Shown: positions 1-8,754, counted from the stretch's first letter. The stretch: DNA of 64,000 bases from Ensifer sp. PDNC004 (GCF_016919405.1 NZ_CP070353.1:558001-622000), one strand, 5' to 3'. The notes: generated from the letters alone by a model not told the origin. Made by a program: numbers and translations.

Positions 1-63
1 GGCCCGCTGGCCGTTCGCTACGCCGGAGACGATGCACAGCGCTTCGGCCGCGCCGGTCAGTGA
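1..63 (+). CDS. possible 3' end of an unidentified gene (partial)
   Basis: Frame 1 is open from the window edge to a TGA at 61-63, giving about 20 residues ending in FGRAGQ. Codon use is GC-rich at third positions, as in the rest of the window, so this may be the tail of a gene that starts to the left. Twenty residues are too few to identify a family, and chance openness cannot be excluded. Confidence 0.3.
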   Translation, partial: GPLAVRYAGDDAQRFGRAGQ

Positions 64-416
64 AGCCGGGCGCTAAGTCAAAAGGCTACGGCGCCGCTTG
101 CGCGTTGCCGTCGCGCTGATTTTCACCCCTGCACGTGGCGAGCGTGTGGCGGGGCATGTCGGCATGATCAGGCCCGACATCGCTGAACTGGCGCGCCTTC
201 ACGGGCAGGATTAGGCTAGGCGCCACTGACAGTCACGTCTGGCAACGAGTTCTTTCCGTGACCGGCAGGTTGTAAACCGTCCCGCAATCAAAGGGCGTGT
301 CTGCCATGGTATCCGCACCAATGGGTTTATTAACCCGTTTCCTATAATGGAATCTCAGTACGACACGAGCCGGACGAGCGACGCTTCGGGGGGGGCTGGA
401 TTTGCGGACTTGGGCG
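64..416. other. intergenic, no gene seen
   Basis: No convincing coding frame, RNA gene or terminator was seen here. Short open frames on both strands lack ribosome binding sites and family resemblance. An AT-rich patch around 320-350, including a loose inverted repeat around TTTATTAACC, could be the promoter region of the DUF805 gene that follows. Confidence 0.4.
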
Positions 417-854
417 ATGACAAGCGGCCGCATGGGGCGCCAACGCTGGTGGCTTATGACAGTCGTGCTTTGGGGCGTCGCCACGTTCCTGCTGTTTTCA
501 CTGGTTGCCTTTCTGGCGTCGACCGGCCGTGTCAACGAATATGCCTTCTTGGTTTTATTCTACGCGATCCTGCTGGTGCCTTTCATCGTGCTGCCAGCCT
601 ATGTCATCTGGCTACTCATCAGCATTCGACGTTGGCACGATCTCGGCCAGTCAGGCTGGTGGAACCTCATTCTGGTTGTCCCGGGAGGGCTGCTGGTCGG
701 TTTGATCGTGCTCGGTTTCGTTCCGGGCGACGAGGGCACAAACAGCTTTGGGGCCCCGATAGTCGGGCGTCGAACCTCGCCGGTGCCGGATCAGCCTCGG
801 GTTATGCCGGTCCGCCAGGGCAAAGACCGACCTTTCGGTCGCGCCTTGCGATAG
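417..854 (+). CDS. DUF805 family inner-membrane protein
   Basis: A small polytopic membrane protein of about 145 residues. It has the usual DUF805 landmarks: an N-terminal SGRMGRQRWW segment, hydrophobic helices around residues 20-45 and 50-75, the central motif RRWHDLGQSGWW, and a G-rich FVPGDEGTNSFG stretch near the C-terminus. The molecular role of DUF805 proteins is unknown. The ATG at 417 was chosen; a TTG at 402, preceded by a G-run, would add five residues. It ends three bases from the convergent YdeI-like gene, so the two genes run tail to tail with no room for a terminator. Confidence 0.7.
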   Translation: MTSGRMGRQRWWLMTVVLWGVATFLLFSLVAFLASTGRVNEYAFLVLFYAILLVPFIVLPAYVIWLLISIRRWHDLGQSGWWNLILVVPGGLLVGLIVLGFVPGDEGTNSFGAPIVGRRTSPVPDQPRVMPVRQGKDRPFGRALR

Positions 855-856
855 TT

Positions 857-1456
857 CTACTTGCCCTTTTGCGGATAGATCGTCTCGCCGCGCTTCAGCA
901 TCTCGATGAAAGTCTCGATCTTCTTCTTGCGGCCCGCCTCGGTCTTCATGTTGTGGGTGCGGAAAGCGAGCGCGAAGCGGTTCTGGGCGCTGAGCTTACC
1001 AAGCATGTCACGGGCCTCGGGAACCGCATCGATCGCCGCTTGCAGGTCGTCGGGGATCTTCATCTCCTTGCCGCTCGCATAGGCGCGGTCCCAGCGGCCG
1101 TCGGCCTTGGCGGCATCCACCTGTTTCAGGCCGTGCTCGGTCATGCGGCCTTCGGCAATCAGTCGCGCGACATTGTCGACATTGATCTTGCTCCAGATGC
1201 TCTTCTTGCCACGCGGCGTATAGCGCTGCAAGAAGCTGCTGTCGTCGAACCCCTTGCGCACGCCGTCGATCCAGCCCCAGCAGAGCACCGCGTCGATCGC
1301 CTCCTTGGGCGTGATCGAAGCGAGGCCGGAGTTGACCTTGTGCGTCTTGATCCAGACTTCTGTTTCGCTCTGGTGGTGGGCGGCGAGCCAGTCGTAGAAG
1401 CTCTGGAAATCCTTGAATTCGTGGACCTTGGCGGGATCGATTTCAACGGGTGCCAT
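857..1456 (-). CDS. YdeI/OmpD-associated family protein
   Basis: A soluble protein of about 199 residues resembling the YdeI/OmpD-associated (PF13376-type) family. It shows an N-terminal FQSFYDWLAAHH region, the segment AIDAVLCWGWIDGVRKG, the motif RYTPRGKKSIWS, and a C-terminal RKKKIETFIEMLKRGE helix. Members are sometimes called bacteriocin-protection proteins, but the biochemical function is unknown. The start at 1456 follows a clear AGGAG; the frame stays open further upstream but lacks a binding site. No operon partner is apparent. Confidence 0.75.
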   Translation of the reverse strand: MAPVEIDPAKVHEFKDFQSFYDWLAAHHQSETEVWIKTHKVNSGLASITPKEAIDAVLCWGWIDGVRKGFDDSSFLQRYTPRGKKSIWSKINVDNVARLIAEGRMTEHGLKQVDAAKADGRWDRAYASGKEMKIPDDLQAAIDAVPEARDMLGKLSAQNRFALAFRTHNMKTEAGRKKKIETFIEMLKRGETIYPQKGK

Positions 1457-1825
1457 GTCGGCTCCTGCTCGTGGTGATGGCGGTTTGGTCTGGTCGCGGC
1501 ATGTGATGGACATGCCGAATCCCGGTGCGCACCGACATTCCTATCTAAGTTGTGCGGGTGCAAGCTCCGTCACACCGTGAGGGTTGTGGTGTCGCCAAAC
1601 GGAGCGGAACGGCAAGCAATCAAAGGCAGGCTGTGAGCAAGACGACAACCCGCGTGATGACCTCTCGATTCGTCATCCTCGGGCTCGACCCGAGGATCCA
1701 TGCCGAGCGACGGGTTGGTGCCTGGATGCTCGGGCCAAGCCGATGCTCGGGGCAAGCCCGAGCATGGCGGCGAGGAAGGGGAAGCGTCTGCGGGCGAACG
1801 CTGCCTGTACGCGAAAGGCAAACGA
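1457..1825. other. intergenic region with palindromic repeats
   Basis: About 370 bases without a supportable gene. It contains two palindromic elements, annotated separately, near 1675-1697 and 1729-1767. Open frames crossing it are low-complexity and lack binding sites. Confidence 0.5.
1675..1767. repeat. rhizobial palindromic intergenic repeats (two copies)
   Basis: The first element has arms ATCCTCGGG and CCCGAGGAT around the 5-base centre CTCGA (1675-1697). A second, less perfect one built from CTCGGG and CCCGAG lies at about 1729-1767. Elements of this type, often followed by TCATCC, are widespread between genes in Rhizobiales, frequently next to 3' ends. They may form RNA hairpins; no mobility gene is attached. 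Confidence 0.55.
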
Positions 1826-1849
1826 AAAGGGCGGATCGCTCCGCCCTTT
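1826..1849 (-). terminator. rho-independent terminator of the GlxA-type regulator
   Basis: A perfect stem, AAAGGGCGGA paired with TCCGCCCTTT around a four-base loop. On the minus strand it is followed by TTTTCGTT. It lies 23 bases beyond the stop codon of the AraC-family gene. Confidence 0.8.
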
Positions 1850-1871
1850 GAGTGTTTCCTTCTATCGGCCG

Positions 1872-2876
1872 TTACCGCGCCATCTGCAGCGTCAGCTTGC
1901 GGTCGGCGCGCTCCTGCTGCGGCGAGCGGTTGTAGAGTTCGCGATAACACTTGGAGAAGTGCGAAGCGGAGACGAAGCCGCAGGCGACCGCCACCTCGAC
2001 CACCGGCATCGACGACTGGATCAAGAGGTGGCGGGCGCGGTCGAGGCGGATTTCCAGGTAGTAGCGGGCGGGCGAGCGGCCCATTTCCTGGCGGAAGAGG
2101 CGTTCGATCTGGCGGCGCGAAAGGTCGGCGCCCTCGGCGATTTCCAAGAGCGACAGCGGCTCGGCGAGGTTTGCCTCCATCAGTTCTATGATCGACAGCA
2201 CCTTGGCGTTCTGTACGCCGAGGCGGGCGCGCAGCGGCAGGCGCTGGCGGTCATGCGGCCCGCGCACGCGGTCGGTCAGCGCCTGTTCGCAGACGCGGTT
2301 GACGAGGCTCTCGCCGAAATCCTGGTCGATCAGGTTCAGCATCATGTCGAGCGAGGCGGTGCCGCCGGCGCAGGTGTAGATGTTGCTGTCGATCTCGTAG
2401 AGGTCGGCATAGACGTCGACCTGCGGGAAGCTTTCGGAAAAGCCCGGCAGGTTCTCCCAATGAATGGCGCAACGCTTGCCGGTCAGAAGACCGGCGGAGG
2501 CCAGCACATGGGCGCCGGTACAGAGGCTGCCGACGGCCACGCCGCGGTTGTAGACTTCGCGCAGCCAGGCATTGACCGACTTGTTGTTGAAGTCCTCGAC
2601 ATAGATACCGGAACAGACCAGCACCATCGAGGGGCGGTTTTCGCCGCCCAGGAACTTGCGCTCGTCGGCGAGCGACGAGTTGACCTCGAGCGCGATGCCG
2701 CTCGACGACAGGACCTTTTCGCCGTCCGACGAAGCGAGGCGCCAGGAATAGGCCTCGTAGCCGAGCATGCGGTTGGCGATGCGGAGCGTTTCGATCGCCG
2801 CCGAAAAGGGCAGCATGGAAAAGTTCGGCACCAGGAAGAAGACGAGAGAACGCTTTTTGGTCAGTGGCTTGTTCAT
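1872..2876 (-). CDS. GlxA family transcriptional regulator (DJ-1/PfpI domain + AraC HTH), GbdR-like
   Basis: A 334-residue two-domain regulator. Residues ~14-190 form a DJ-1/PfpI-like ligand-binding domain (FFLVPNFSMLPFSAAIETLRIAN at its start, GSLCTGAHVLASAGLL in the nucleophile-elbow region). Residues ~225-325 form an AraC-type double helix-turn-helix (LSLLEIAEGADLSRRQIERL, VAVACGFVSASHFSKCYREL). This architecture is shared with Pseudomonas GbdR, which activates glycine-betaine and dimethylglycine catabolism. The genomic link here to betaine uptake and demethylation genes makes a similar role attractive, but that is inference. The start at 2876 follows GGGAAG; an in-frame ATG at 2888 lacks a binding site. 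A strong terminator follows the gene. Confidence 0.85.
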   Translation of the reverse strand: MNKPLTKKRSLVFFLVPNFSMLPFSAAIETLRIANRMLGYEAYSWRLASSDGEKVLSSSGIALEVNSSLADERKFLGGENRPSMVLVCSGIYVEDFNNKSVNAWLREVYNRGVAVGSLCTGAHVLASAGLLTGKRCAIHWENLPGFSESFPQVDVYADLYEIDSNIYTCAGGTASLDMMLNLIDQDFGESLVNRVCEQALTDRVRGPHDRQRLPLRARLGVQNAKVLSIIELMEANLAEPLSLLEIAEGADLSRRQIERLFRQEMGRSPARYYLEIRLDRARHLLIQSSMPVVEVAVACGFVSASHFSKCYRELYNRSPQQERADRKLTLQMAR

Positions 2877-3322
2877 GAGGCTTCCCATGCTTGGCGATGC
2901 GGGTATATTCGTCGCTTGGAAGATACTCTTCGGCTTGTCTGTTTGCGACATTCGCATGGATAGCAGCGACCGCAAAGAGATTTCGCATTGCGACATCGCG
3001 CGGCAAAAGGCGGTTCGGCCCCGCTTTCCGGCTTTTGTAAGGAAAGCGACAGTTTTTACAGTGCGGTTGACGCTATCGGACAAGAACTGCCAGAGATACG
3101 CAACATCTGCAAAGCGCGCGCAAGGGTTGTGTTTGCCGATTGCGACTCTTTTCGCGGATACTGCGGGTGTCGGTATGAGACAAGTCCGGGTACTGCGCGC
3201 TGACGATTGCTCCCCGGTTGGGCCCATTGGGAAGCAACGGCTCGAAGCGCATGAATTAAAATCGGCAAAGATGCATCGGGCCATGCCGATCATTGAAACA
3301 GCTTGTTGCCGAGCAGGCGGCC
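2877..3322. promoter_or_regulatory. upstream region of the GlxA-type regulator with GCGAC half-site motifs
   Basis: A 446-base intergenic region without a supportable gene. It contains GCGACATTCGCAT at 2945-2957, a further GCGAC 21 bases downstream (2966-2970), and GCGACATCGCG at 2990-3000. Direct repeats spaced two helical turns apart are typical AraC-family sites. Similar words occur upstream of the corrinoid-protein/MttB pair (28373-28399) and the MetV operon (19685-19698). Chance occurrence is possible in GC-rich DNA. Confidence 0.35.
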
Positions 3323-3784
3323 TCAGTCGGCTAATTTGATTGCGACGGTGGCCCCATCCGGCAGGTCTTTGGTTTGCGAATATATTGTAGCCGTAAAGCT
3401 CAACCATTCCTTCCAGTCACACATCCAAATGTTGTCGACCTTGTATTCGCCGCCAAACAGAGGAAGTGTGTGGAAGGCGTAGCACTGAGCGGGGCCAGGA
3501 ACCATTCCTGCCGAGCGGCATCGATCCACCAGTCGGCGTAGCAGCCACCCTTCAGCGTCGTCGATGCAACGTTGACGGAACTCGTCCTCGGAAGCCGCAA
3601 TCAGCGCGATCGAAGCAGCGGAGACTTCCAACATGTGGATTGCTCCCGCGGCATCCGCGAGGAACACGTCTCCGAAAAGGTTAGCCCGCAAGATACGGCA
3701 CGGTACGGGCAGGAGGTCTGACCACGCGTCAAGGTGGACAGCGTCTATCTCACAGGCAAGGAAATCCGAGTGGTCCTGTTGCAT
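3323..3784 (-). CDS. DUF1851 / Tdi1-like immunity-type protein
   Basis: A 153-residue soluble protein. Its C-terminal two thirds resembles the DUF1851 family, which includes the C-terminal domain of the T6SS immunity protein Tdi1: LFGDVFLADAAGAIHMLEV, then CYAFHTLPLFGGEYKVDNIW, then TKDLPDGATVAIKL at the end. Some family members neutralise toxic effectors; many are orphans of unknown function. No toxin, VgrG or other secretion gene lies nearby, so a stand-alone immunity or unrelated housekeeping role is equally possible. No Shine-Dalgarno sequence is visible before the ATG at 3784. Confidence 0.55.
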   Translation of the reverse strand: MQQDHSDFLACEIDAVHLDAWSDLLPVPCRILRANLFGDVFLADAAGAIHMLEVSAASIALIAASEDEFRQRCIDDAEGWLLRRLVDRCRSAGMVPGPAQCYAFHTLPLFGGEYKVDNIWMCDWKEWLSFTATIYSQTKDLPDGATVAIKLAD

Positions 3785-3933
3785 CCGGCAATTGTGATGG
3801 GTCGGCAGTTTCGCTGCAAGCGCGGGCGCCCCTCATGCACAACTTATGATCACGAGAGAGATCGGTGCAGTTGTCACAGGCAATATGGTGACCAAGGTTG
3901 GGGCCATACCCGAACCATCCGCGCAAACGAAAA

Positions 3934-3958
3934 GGACATCGCCTTGTCGGCGATGCCC
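3934..3958 (-). terminator. terminator after the DUF1127 gene
   Basis: Stem CATCGCC/GGCGATG (3937-3943 with 3949-3955), extended by GG/CC and closed by a five-base loop. On the minus strand it is followed by TCCTTTTCG. It lies about 50 bases beyond the stop codon of the DUF1127 gene. Confidence 0.65.
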
Positions 3959-4008
3959 TTCGGTTGATCCGGAACGTAACTCTCAGAAGAGACAGGTCAC
4001 GCCGTCGT

Positions 4009-4212
4009 TCATTGCTCGGTCTTGTGCACCGCATCGTCCACCGACGGGAAGCCGATGTCCTTCAGCGTGTCATAGGACAGGTTTTCCAGAGCCCGTTCCT
4101 GGCGATGACGCTTCCACGCTGCCCAGGCACGAACCTGCAGATTGAAGAGACCCGGAAGGGACGAGTGGGAGGATGCCCGTTCCGAGGCCGATGAAAGATG
4201 AGTGTTGGACAT
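4009..4212 (-). CDS. DUF1127 domain protein (YjiS-like)
   Basis: A 67-residue protein whose C-terminal half is a typical DUF1127 arginine-rich helix pair: AWAAWKRHRQERALENLSYDTLKDIGF. Short DUF1127 proteins in Rhizobiales and Agrobacterium have been linked to RNA binding and to phosphate or stress responses, but the role of this copy is not known. The N-terminal 25 residues are Ser-rich and probably disordered. A good AAGGAG lies before the ATG, and a hairpin terminator follows. Confidence 0.8.
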   Translation of the reverse strand: MSNTHLSSASERASSHSSLPGLFNLQVRAWAAWKRHRQERALENLSYDTLKDIGFPSVDDAVHKTEQ

Positions 4213-4311
4213 TTCATGGCTCCTTCTGAGTGTCTCAGCAGGTCGCGACCATGATGATATTTATGGTCTAACCTGACTTATCATTCCAACGAATATGTTT
4301 GATGCCTTCCA

Positions 4312-4587
4312 TCAAACATGGTGATTGATTAGCGGGTCCGCAAACATCACGTCGTCACGGACTCTCTGGGGCAGTTTGGCGAGTTCGCGCCGGGCTTCCA
4401 CCCGATTCCGTGCGATCTGTTTTTCGCGTCGTTGCCGTGCAACACCGTCGAGGACGGCGATCATCTGGTTGAGGGCGTTGAGGACCATGTCGTTGCTCCT
4501 GCTATGCTCCTTTTTTACCACTGCCTGCGGCAGGCGGCTGTTACGGAGGGAACTCTTCGAAGCGGCGATAACAAGCTCGGCGGACAT
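4312..4587 (-). CDS. small basic hypothetical protein
   Basis: A 91-residue Arg/Lys-rich protein, predicted mostly helical (VARQRREKQIARNRVEARR). The closing region LAKLPQRVRDDVMFADPL vaguely recalls the end of DUF1127 proteins but is too weak to classify. The start at 4587 (MSAELV) is preceded by GGAAGG at good spacing; an upstream ATG at 4632 is not. It lies divergently from the LysR gene and about 100 bases upstream of the DUF1127 gene, so the two short genes may form one transcription unit. Confidence 0.55.
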   Translation of the reverse strand: MSAELVIAASKSSLRNSRLPQAVVKKEHSRSNDMVLNALNQMIAVLDGVARQRREKQIARNRVEARRELAKLPQRVRDDVMFADPLINHHV

Positions 4588-4699
4588 CGGTTTTTCCTTC
4601 CTTCGTCGTCCTTGAGCTTGACTATCGGTCATCCCTGATGTTCAATCAAACGAAATGAAGTGAAGCAATCTTTCAATTTTTCTGAATGAGGGTGCCGCC

Positions 4700-5590
4700 A
4701 TGAACATGCTGATGCGCCATGCGCTTCCGCTTCTCGAAATGGACGTGCTGAAGACTTTCATCGCGATTGCCGAGACCGGCAACTTCACCACCGCCGCCGA
4801 AACCGTCTATCGCACGCCGTCGGCTGTCTCGATGCAGATCAAGAAGCTCGAGGAAATGCTCGGCTGCACGCTGTTCCTGCGTGATGCGCGCTCGGTCACC
4901 TTGACGCCCAAGGGCGAGCTGCTGCTCGGCTTTGCCCGCCGGCTCCTCTCGCTCAACAATGAAACGGTGTCGCGCTTCCTGCTGCCGGACATGAACGGCG
5001 TCGTGCGGGTCGGCGCGCCTGAGGACGTGGGCGAGCGCATCCTGCCCGAGGTGCTGAAGCGCTTCGCCGAATCCTACCCGAATGTCACTGTCGACGTATC
5101 GATCGGCATGAGCAACGCCATGCGCAAGAAGGTCGACGAGCACCGGCTCGATATCGCCATCTTCAACAGCCTGACCGAGGGAACGCCGCGCAACGGCGAA
5201 ATCCTGATGCAGGAGAAGCTGGTCTGGGCCGGCGCCAAGTGCGGCAGCGCCCATCTGAAGGATCCGCTGCCGGTGTCGATGTGGGAGGACGGCTGCGTCT
5301 GGCGGGCGGATGCGGTGGAAAAGCTGGCGCGGGCCGGCCGCAAGTTCCGCATCGCGTTCCTCAGCGCCTATACCACCGGGCAGCGCGCCGCCGTGCTCGC
5401 CGGTCTCGCGATCGCGCCGCTGCCGCGTTACCTCGTCCAGGGGGAAATGGTGCAGCTCGGCGAGCGCGACGGCCTGCCGGATCTCGGCCACTACAATATC
5501 GGCCTGCAGGTGATCTCGGATGCGCCGGCGCCGGTGCTGGCGGTTGCCGATCATGTGCGCGACGCCTTCGCCGATCTGCAGGTCCAGTAA
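4700..5590 (+). CDS. LysR family transcriptional regulator
   Basis: A 296-residue LysR-type regulator. The winged HTH occupies residues ~13-72 (VLKTFIAIAETGNFTTAAETVYRTPSAVSMQIKKLE). A periplasmic-binding-protein-like effector domain runs from about residue 95 to the end (GVVRVGAPEDVGERILPEVL). Two nearby ATGs (4700 and 4706) could both serve as start. The effector ligand cannot be inferred. Its neighbours are a VIT-like membrane protein 81 bases downstream and short divergent genes upstream, giving no metabolic clue. Confidence 0.9.
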   Translation: MNMLMRHALPLLEMDVLKTFIAIAETGNFTTAAETVYRTPSAVSMQIKKLEEMLGCTLFLRDARSVTLTPKGELLLGFARRLLSLNNETVSRFLLPDMNGVVRVGAPEDVGERILPEVLKRFAESYPNVTVDVSIGMSNAMRKKVDEHRLDIAIFNSLTEGTPRNGEILMQEKLVWAGAKCGSAHLKDPLPVSMWEDGCVWRADAVEKLARAGRKFRIAFLSAYTTGQRAAVLAGLAIAPLPRYLVQGEMVQLGERDGLPDLGHYNIGLQVISDAPAPVLAVADHVRDAFADLQVQ

Positions 5591-5671
5591 GGGGAGGTAG
5601 CGGTTGCGCGCTTCCCGGTCGCTGCCCGCCGCCTCCCTGGCGTCCCGGTCACGTTCAGAGAGTGCCCGGGC

Positions 5672-6313
5672 ATGAGCGAGCGGTCGCGCATTCTCGATCC
5701 GATCGATCGCCTGTCGGAGATCATCTTCGGGCTCCTGATGGCGCTGTCCTTCACGGGAACGATGAGTTCGGTTGCGGGCGGCGAGGGTGGGGTCAATGCC
5801 GTGCTGGTCGCCGCCCTCGGCTGCAACATCGCCTGGGGCATCGTCGACGGCGTCATGTATGTGCTGACGACGGTGGTGGAGCGGGTGCGACGGCGCGGTT
5901 TCCTCGATCGGCTCAGGCATGAGCGGCTCGATCGCGCCCGCGAATTGTTTCTCGAAAGCCTGCCCGACGATGTGCGCCGCGTCTCTTCGCCGAAGGAAAC
6001 GGAAGCGCTGCTTGTCCGGGTGAGGGCGCTTTCCCCCGATCCCAGGCACAGGGTCGTGACCGCGCGCGACCTGAAGGCGGCCGTCGCGATCTTCCTGCTC
6101 GTCGTCGCCTCGACCCTGCCGCCAAGCATTCCGTTCCTGCTGACGGACGTCGGGCTCGCCATGCGCGCCTCCAACGCCATCGCGCTCGCTATGCTCTTCG
6201 TCATCGGCGCACGCCTTGGCCGCTACATGGGCCGCAGCCCCTGGCCAATGGCCCTCGCGATGACGGCGATCGGCGCCGTGCTTGTGGCCGTGACGATCCT
6301 CTTTGGCGGGTAG
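5672..6313 (+). CDS. VIT1/CCC1-like membrane protein
   Basis: A 213-residue membrane protein resembling the short VIT1/CCC1-type family, whose characterised members move iron or manganese. It opens with DPIDRLSEIIFGLLMALSFTG, has a second hydrophobic pair around residues 48-70 (NIAWGIVDGVMYVLT), then a charged cytoplasmic stretch (~75-135), and three closing helices (~138-212). Metal transport is inferred from family resemblance; the substrate is unknown. It follows the LysR gene closely and may be co-transcribed with it. Confidence 0.6.
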   Translation: MSERSRILDPIDRLSEIIFGLLMALSFTGTMSSVAGGEGGVNAVLVAALGCNIAWGIVDGVMYVLTTVVERVRRRGFLDRLRHERLDRARELFLESLPDDVRRVSSPKETEALLVRVRALSPDPRHRVVTARDLKAAVAIFLLVVASTLPPSIPFLLTDVGLAMRASNAIALAMLFVIGARLGRYMGRSPWPMALAMTAIGAVLVAVTILFGG

Positions 6314-6337
6314 TCAAGTCCAGGGCGCCGGCAAGGC

Positions 6338-6994
6338 TCAGGTCTTGATCGGCGCCTGGCGGATATGGATCTCGATCAGCCGTTTCAGTTCGGGCAGGTC
6401 CCGGGCTTCCAGCGCGTCGACCATCAAGTGGTGCTCGCGGGCCGACTGCTCGATGCGGGCGCGGGTGCGCCATTGCGACACCGGCGCGGATACGGTGCGC
6501 TGGCGGATTTCGGCGACGACGTCGACGAGTTCGGAATTGCCGGCGAGCATGAGAAGCGCGCGGTGGAAGGCGAGGTTGGCATCGTAATGCTCCATGATGG
6601 AGCCGCGGAACGACATCTCGTCGAACTGTCGGGCGAGTTGCCGCAACTCGGCGATGGTGGCGGGCGTTGCATTGGCAACCATGCGGTCGGCGACGCCGGT
6701 TTCGAGAATCACGCGGATGTCGCTGATTTCCTGCGTGCGCTGGTCATCGAGTTCATAGACCTGGTAGCCGCGGTTCGGATTGTGCTGCACCAGCCGGCGC
6801 TGTGACAGCCGGTCGAGCGCCCGGCGCACCTCCGGCCGCGTGCAATCGTAGCGGCGCTCCAGGTCGATCTGCTTCAGCCAGGCTCCGGCCGGCAAGGTCC
6901 CGGTCAGGATGTCGTGCAGCAATAGGTCGGTGACATCCTTTTTCTCCTCGGGCTTTTCCTCGGCCGCCAGCATTTCCGTCAGATCGTCGCTCAT
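6338..6994 (-). CDS. GntR family regulator (FadR/FCD subgroup)
   Basis: A 218-residue regulator. The N-terminal GntR winged helix covers residues ~18-85 (LKQIDLERRYDCTRPEVRRALDRLSQRRLV). The all-helical FCD ligand domain runs from ~90 to 210, with the expected His/Asp positions in AFHRALLMLAGN and EHHLMVDALEARD. FCD regulators usually bind carboxylates or amino-acid derivatives. It is divergent from the M20 amidohydrolase/ABC transporter operon, which it probably controls. The start at 6994 (MSDDLTE) is chosen on an adjacent AGGCAGGA; the frame extends further upstream without support. Confidence 0.88.
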   Translation of the reverse strand: MSDDLTEMLAAEEKPEEKKDVTDLLLHDILTGTLPAGAWLKQIDLERRYDCTRPEVRRALDRLSQRRLVQHNPNRGYQVYELDDQRTQEISDIRVILETGVADRMVANATPATIAELRQLARQFDEMSFRGSIMEHYDANLAFHRALLMLAGNSELVDVVAEIRQRTVSAPVSQWRTRARIEQSAREHHLMVDALEARDLPELKRLIEIHIRQAPIKT

Positions 6995-7267
6995 TCCTGC
7001 CTTACACTCTCTTCCCGCCTGTCGCCGGCCCCCGCCGCATGGTTCTGGTGCATGTCCCAAGCTGCCTGCTGCGGCGGAATTGGCTCCATTTTTGGAGAAA
7101 CTATGATGCCGTCCCGAACAATTCAATGCGCGAGAGCGGCGTTGCGAGCCTGCCTCTCGCCGTTGTGCACATTGCGCGAAATGTTTCAGGGCCCTCTTGT
7201 GTATCCAAAAATGTTATCATAAATTGGCGCCAATTCTGGTTACTATTGTTGCGGAAGTCAAGAAACG
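6995..7267. promoter_or_regulatory. divergent promoter region with perfect 14-bp palindrome
   Basis: The region between the GntR gene and the M20 gene contains the perfect palindrome AATTGGCGCCAATT at 7222-7235, 33 bases upstream of the M20 start codon. It is preceded by AT-rich sequence suited to a promoter (ATGTTATCATAA). The position suits a repressor operator for the divergent GntR protein, which is inference. Confidence 0.45.
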
Positions 7268-8722
7268 ATGAAAAATGCCTGTGACGTCTGGGACCTGCTC
7301 GAAGCCAAGCGCGAACGGTTCTTCGTGCTCAGTGACCGGGTCTGGGATACGCCGGAAACCAATTACGAGGAGTTTTCCTCGTCGGCCGAACACGCCGCAC
7401 TGCTGGAGGCCGAGGGCTTTCGCGTATCGCGCGGTATCGCCGGCATGCCGACGGCTGTCATGGGCGAGGCGGGAGAGGGCGGACCGGTCATCGCCATCCT
7501 CGGCGAGTTCGATGCGCTGCCCGGCCTCAGCCAGGAAGCAGGCATTGCCGAGGAGCGGCCGCTGGTCGACGGTGGCAACGGCCATGGCTGCGGCCACAAT
7601 CTGCTTGGCGCCGGCGCGATGATGGCGGCGACCGCCGTCAAGGATTATCTCGCCGCCAACGGCATCAAGGGGCGGGTGCGCTATTACGGCTGCCCGGCGG
7701 AAGAGGGCGGCTCATCCAAGGGTTTCATGGTGCGCGCCGGCGTGTTCGACGATGTCGATATCGCGATTTCCTGGCACCCTGCACCCTTTGCCGGCGTCAA
7801 CAATCCGATCTCGCTGGCCTGCAACGAGCTCGACTTCCGCTTCAGCGGCCGGGCGTCCCATGCATCGGCTGCCCCCCATCTCGGCCGCAGCGCGCTCGAT
7901 GCGCTCGAACTGATGAATGTCGGCGTCAACTATCTGCGCGAGCACATGCCGTCATCGGCGCGCATTCACTATGCGGTTACCGATACGGGCGGCAACGCGC
8001 CGAACGTGGTGCAGGCCCGCGCCAAGGCGCGCTATCTCGTGCGCGCCCGCAGCCTGCCGGAGCTGCTCGATCTCGTGGAACGTGTCCGCAGCGTCGCCAA
8101 GGGTGCCGCGATGATGACCGGAACCACCGTCACCGACGAGATCGTCAGCGGCGACGCCAACCTCGTCGGCAATACGCCGCTCGAAGCGCTGATGCATCGC
8201 CAGCTCGAGCATCTGGGACCGCCGCAGTTCGACGAGGACGACCGGCGCATGGCGGCCAAGTTCCAGGAGACCTTCACCGGTGAGGATATCGCCTCTGCCT
8301 TTGAGCGCTTCGGGCTCAAGCTGCGCCGCGGCGTTGCCCTTTGCGATACGATCTTTCCGCCGGAAAACGGCGCCGGCACGCTCGTCGGCTCCACCGATGT
8401 CGGAACCGTCAGCTGGGTGGTGCCGACCGTGCAGATGCGCGGCGCGACCTACGCGATCGGTACGCCGGGCCATTCCTGGCAGCTGGTTGCGCAAGGCAAG
8501 CTGCCCGCCGCCCACAAGGGCATGGAACACGCGGCCAAGGTGATGGCGAGCACGGCAATCGAGCTGATCCTCGATCCGGCGCTGATCGCTGAGGCCAAGG
8601 CCGATCACGTCGCACGGCTGGAGGGCACGCCCTTCGTCAATCCCATTCCTGACGATGTCGACCCGCCGATCCCTGGGGTCGGCGACGTGAAAGCGCCGAT
8701 CCCCGGGGGCGTCCATGGTTAA
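7268..8722 (+). CDS. M20 family metallo-amidohydrolase (AbgB-like)
   Basis: A 484-residue M20D-type amidohydrolase resembling AbgB, the p-aminobenzoyl-glutamate hydrolase subunit. Metal-site motifs are visible: GEFDALPG (~80-87), GHGCGHN (~106-112), CPAEEGGSS (~145) and SWHPAPF (~170). The C-terminus matches AbgB-type enzymes (YAIGTPGHSWQL, then AHKGMEHAAKVMA). It should release an amino acid or aromatic amine from an N-acyl conjugate in the cytoplasm. It leads an operon with an ABC importer for polar amino-acid-like compounds, so uptake followed by hydrolysis is the likely logic. The real substrate is unknown. Confidence 0.82.
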   Translation: MKNACDVWDLLEAKRERFFVLSDRVWDTPETNYEEFSSSAEHAALLEAEGFRVSRGIAGMPTAVMGEAGEGGPVIAILGEFDALPGLSQEAGIAEERPLVDGGNGHGCGHNLLGAGAMMAATAVKDYLAANGIKGRVRYYGCPAEEGGSSKGFMVRAGVFDDVDIAISWHPAPFAGVNNPISLACNELDFRFSGRASHASAAPHLGRSALDALELMNVGVNYLREHMPSSARIHYAVTDTGGNAPNVVQARAKARYLVRARSLPELLDLVERVRSVAKGAAMMTGTTVTDEIVSGDANLVGNTPLEALMHRQLEHLGPPQFDEDDRRMAAKFQETFTGEDIASAFERFGLKLRRGVALCDTIFPPENGAGTLVGSTDVGTVSWVVPTVQMRGATYAIGTPGHSWQLVAQGKLPAAHKGMEHAAKVMASTAIELILDPALIAEAKADHVARLEGTPFVNPIPDDVDPPIPGVGDVKAPIPGGVHG

Positions 8723-8754
8723 GTCATCGATCACAAGCGAAGGGAGGCGCTGCG

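Noticed and set aside
347..1477. A 376-codon plus-strand frame across the DUF805 and YdeI-like genes
   Set aside because: It overlaps two well-supported genes in other frames and its product is low-complexity.
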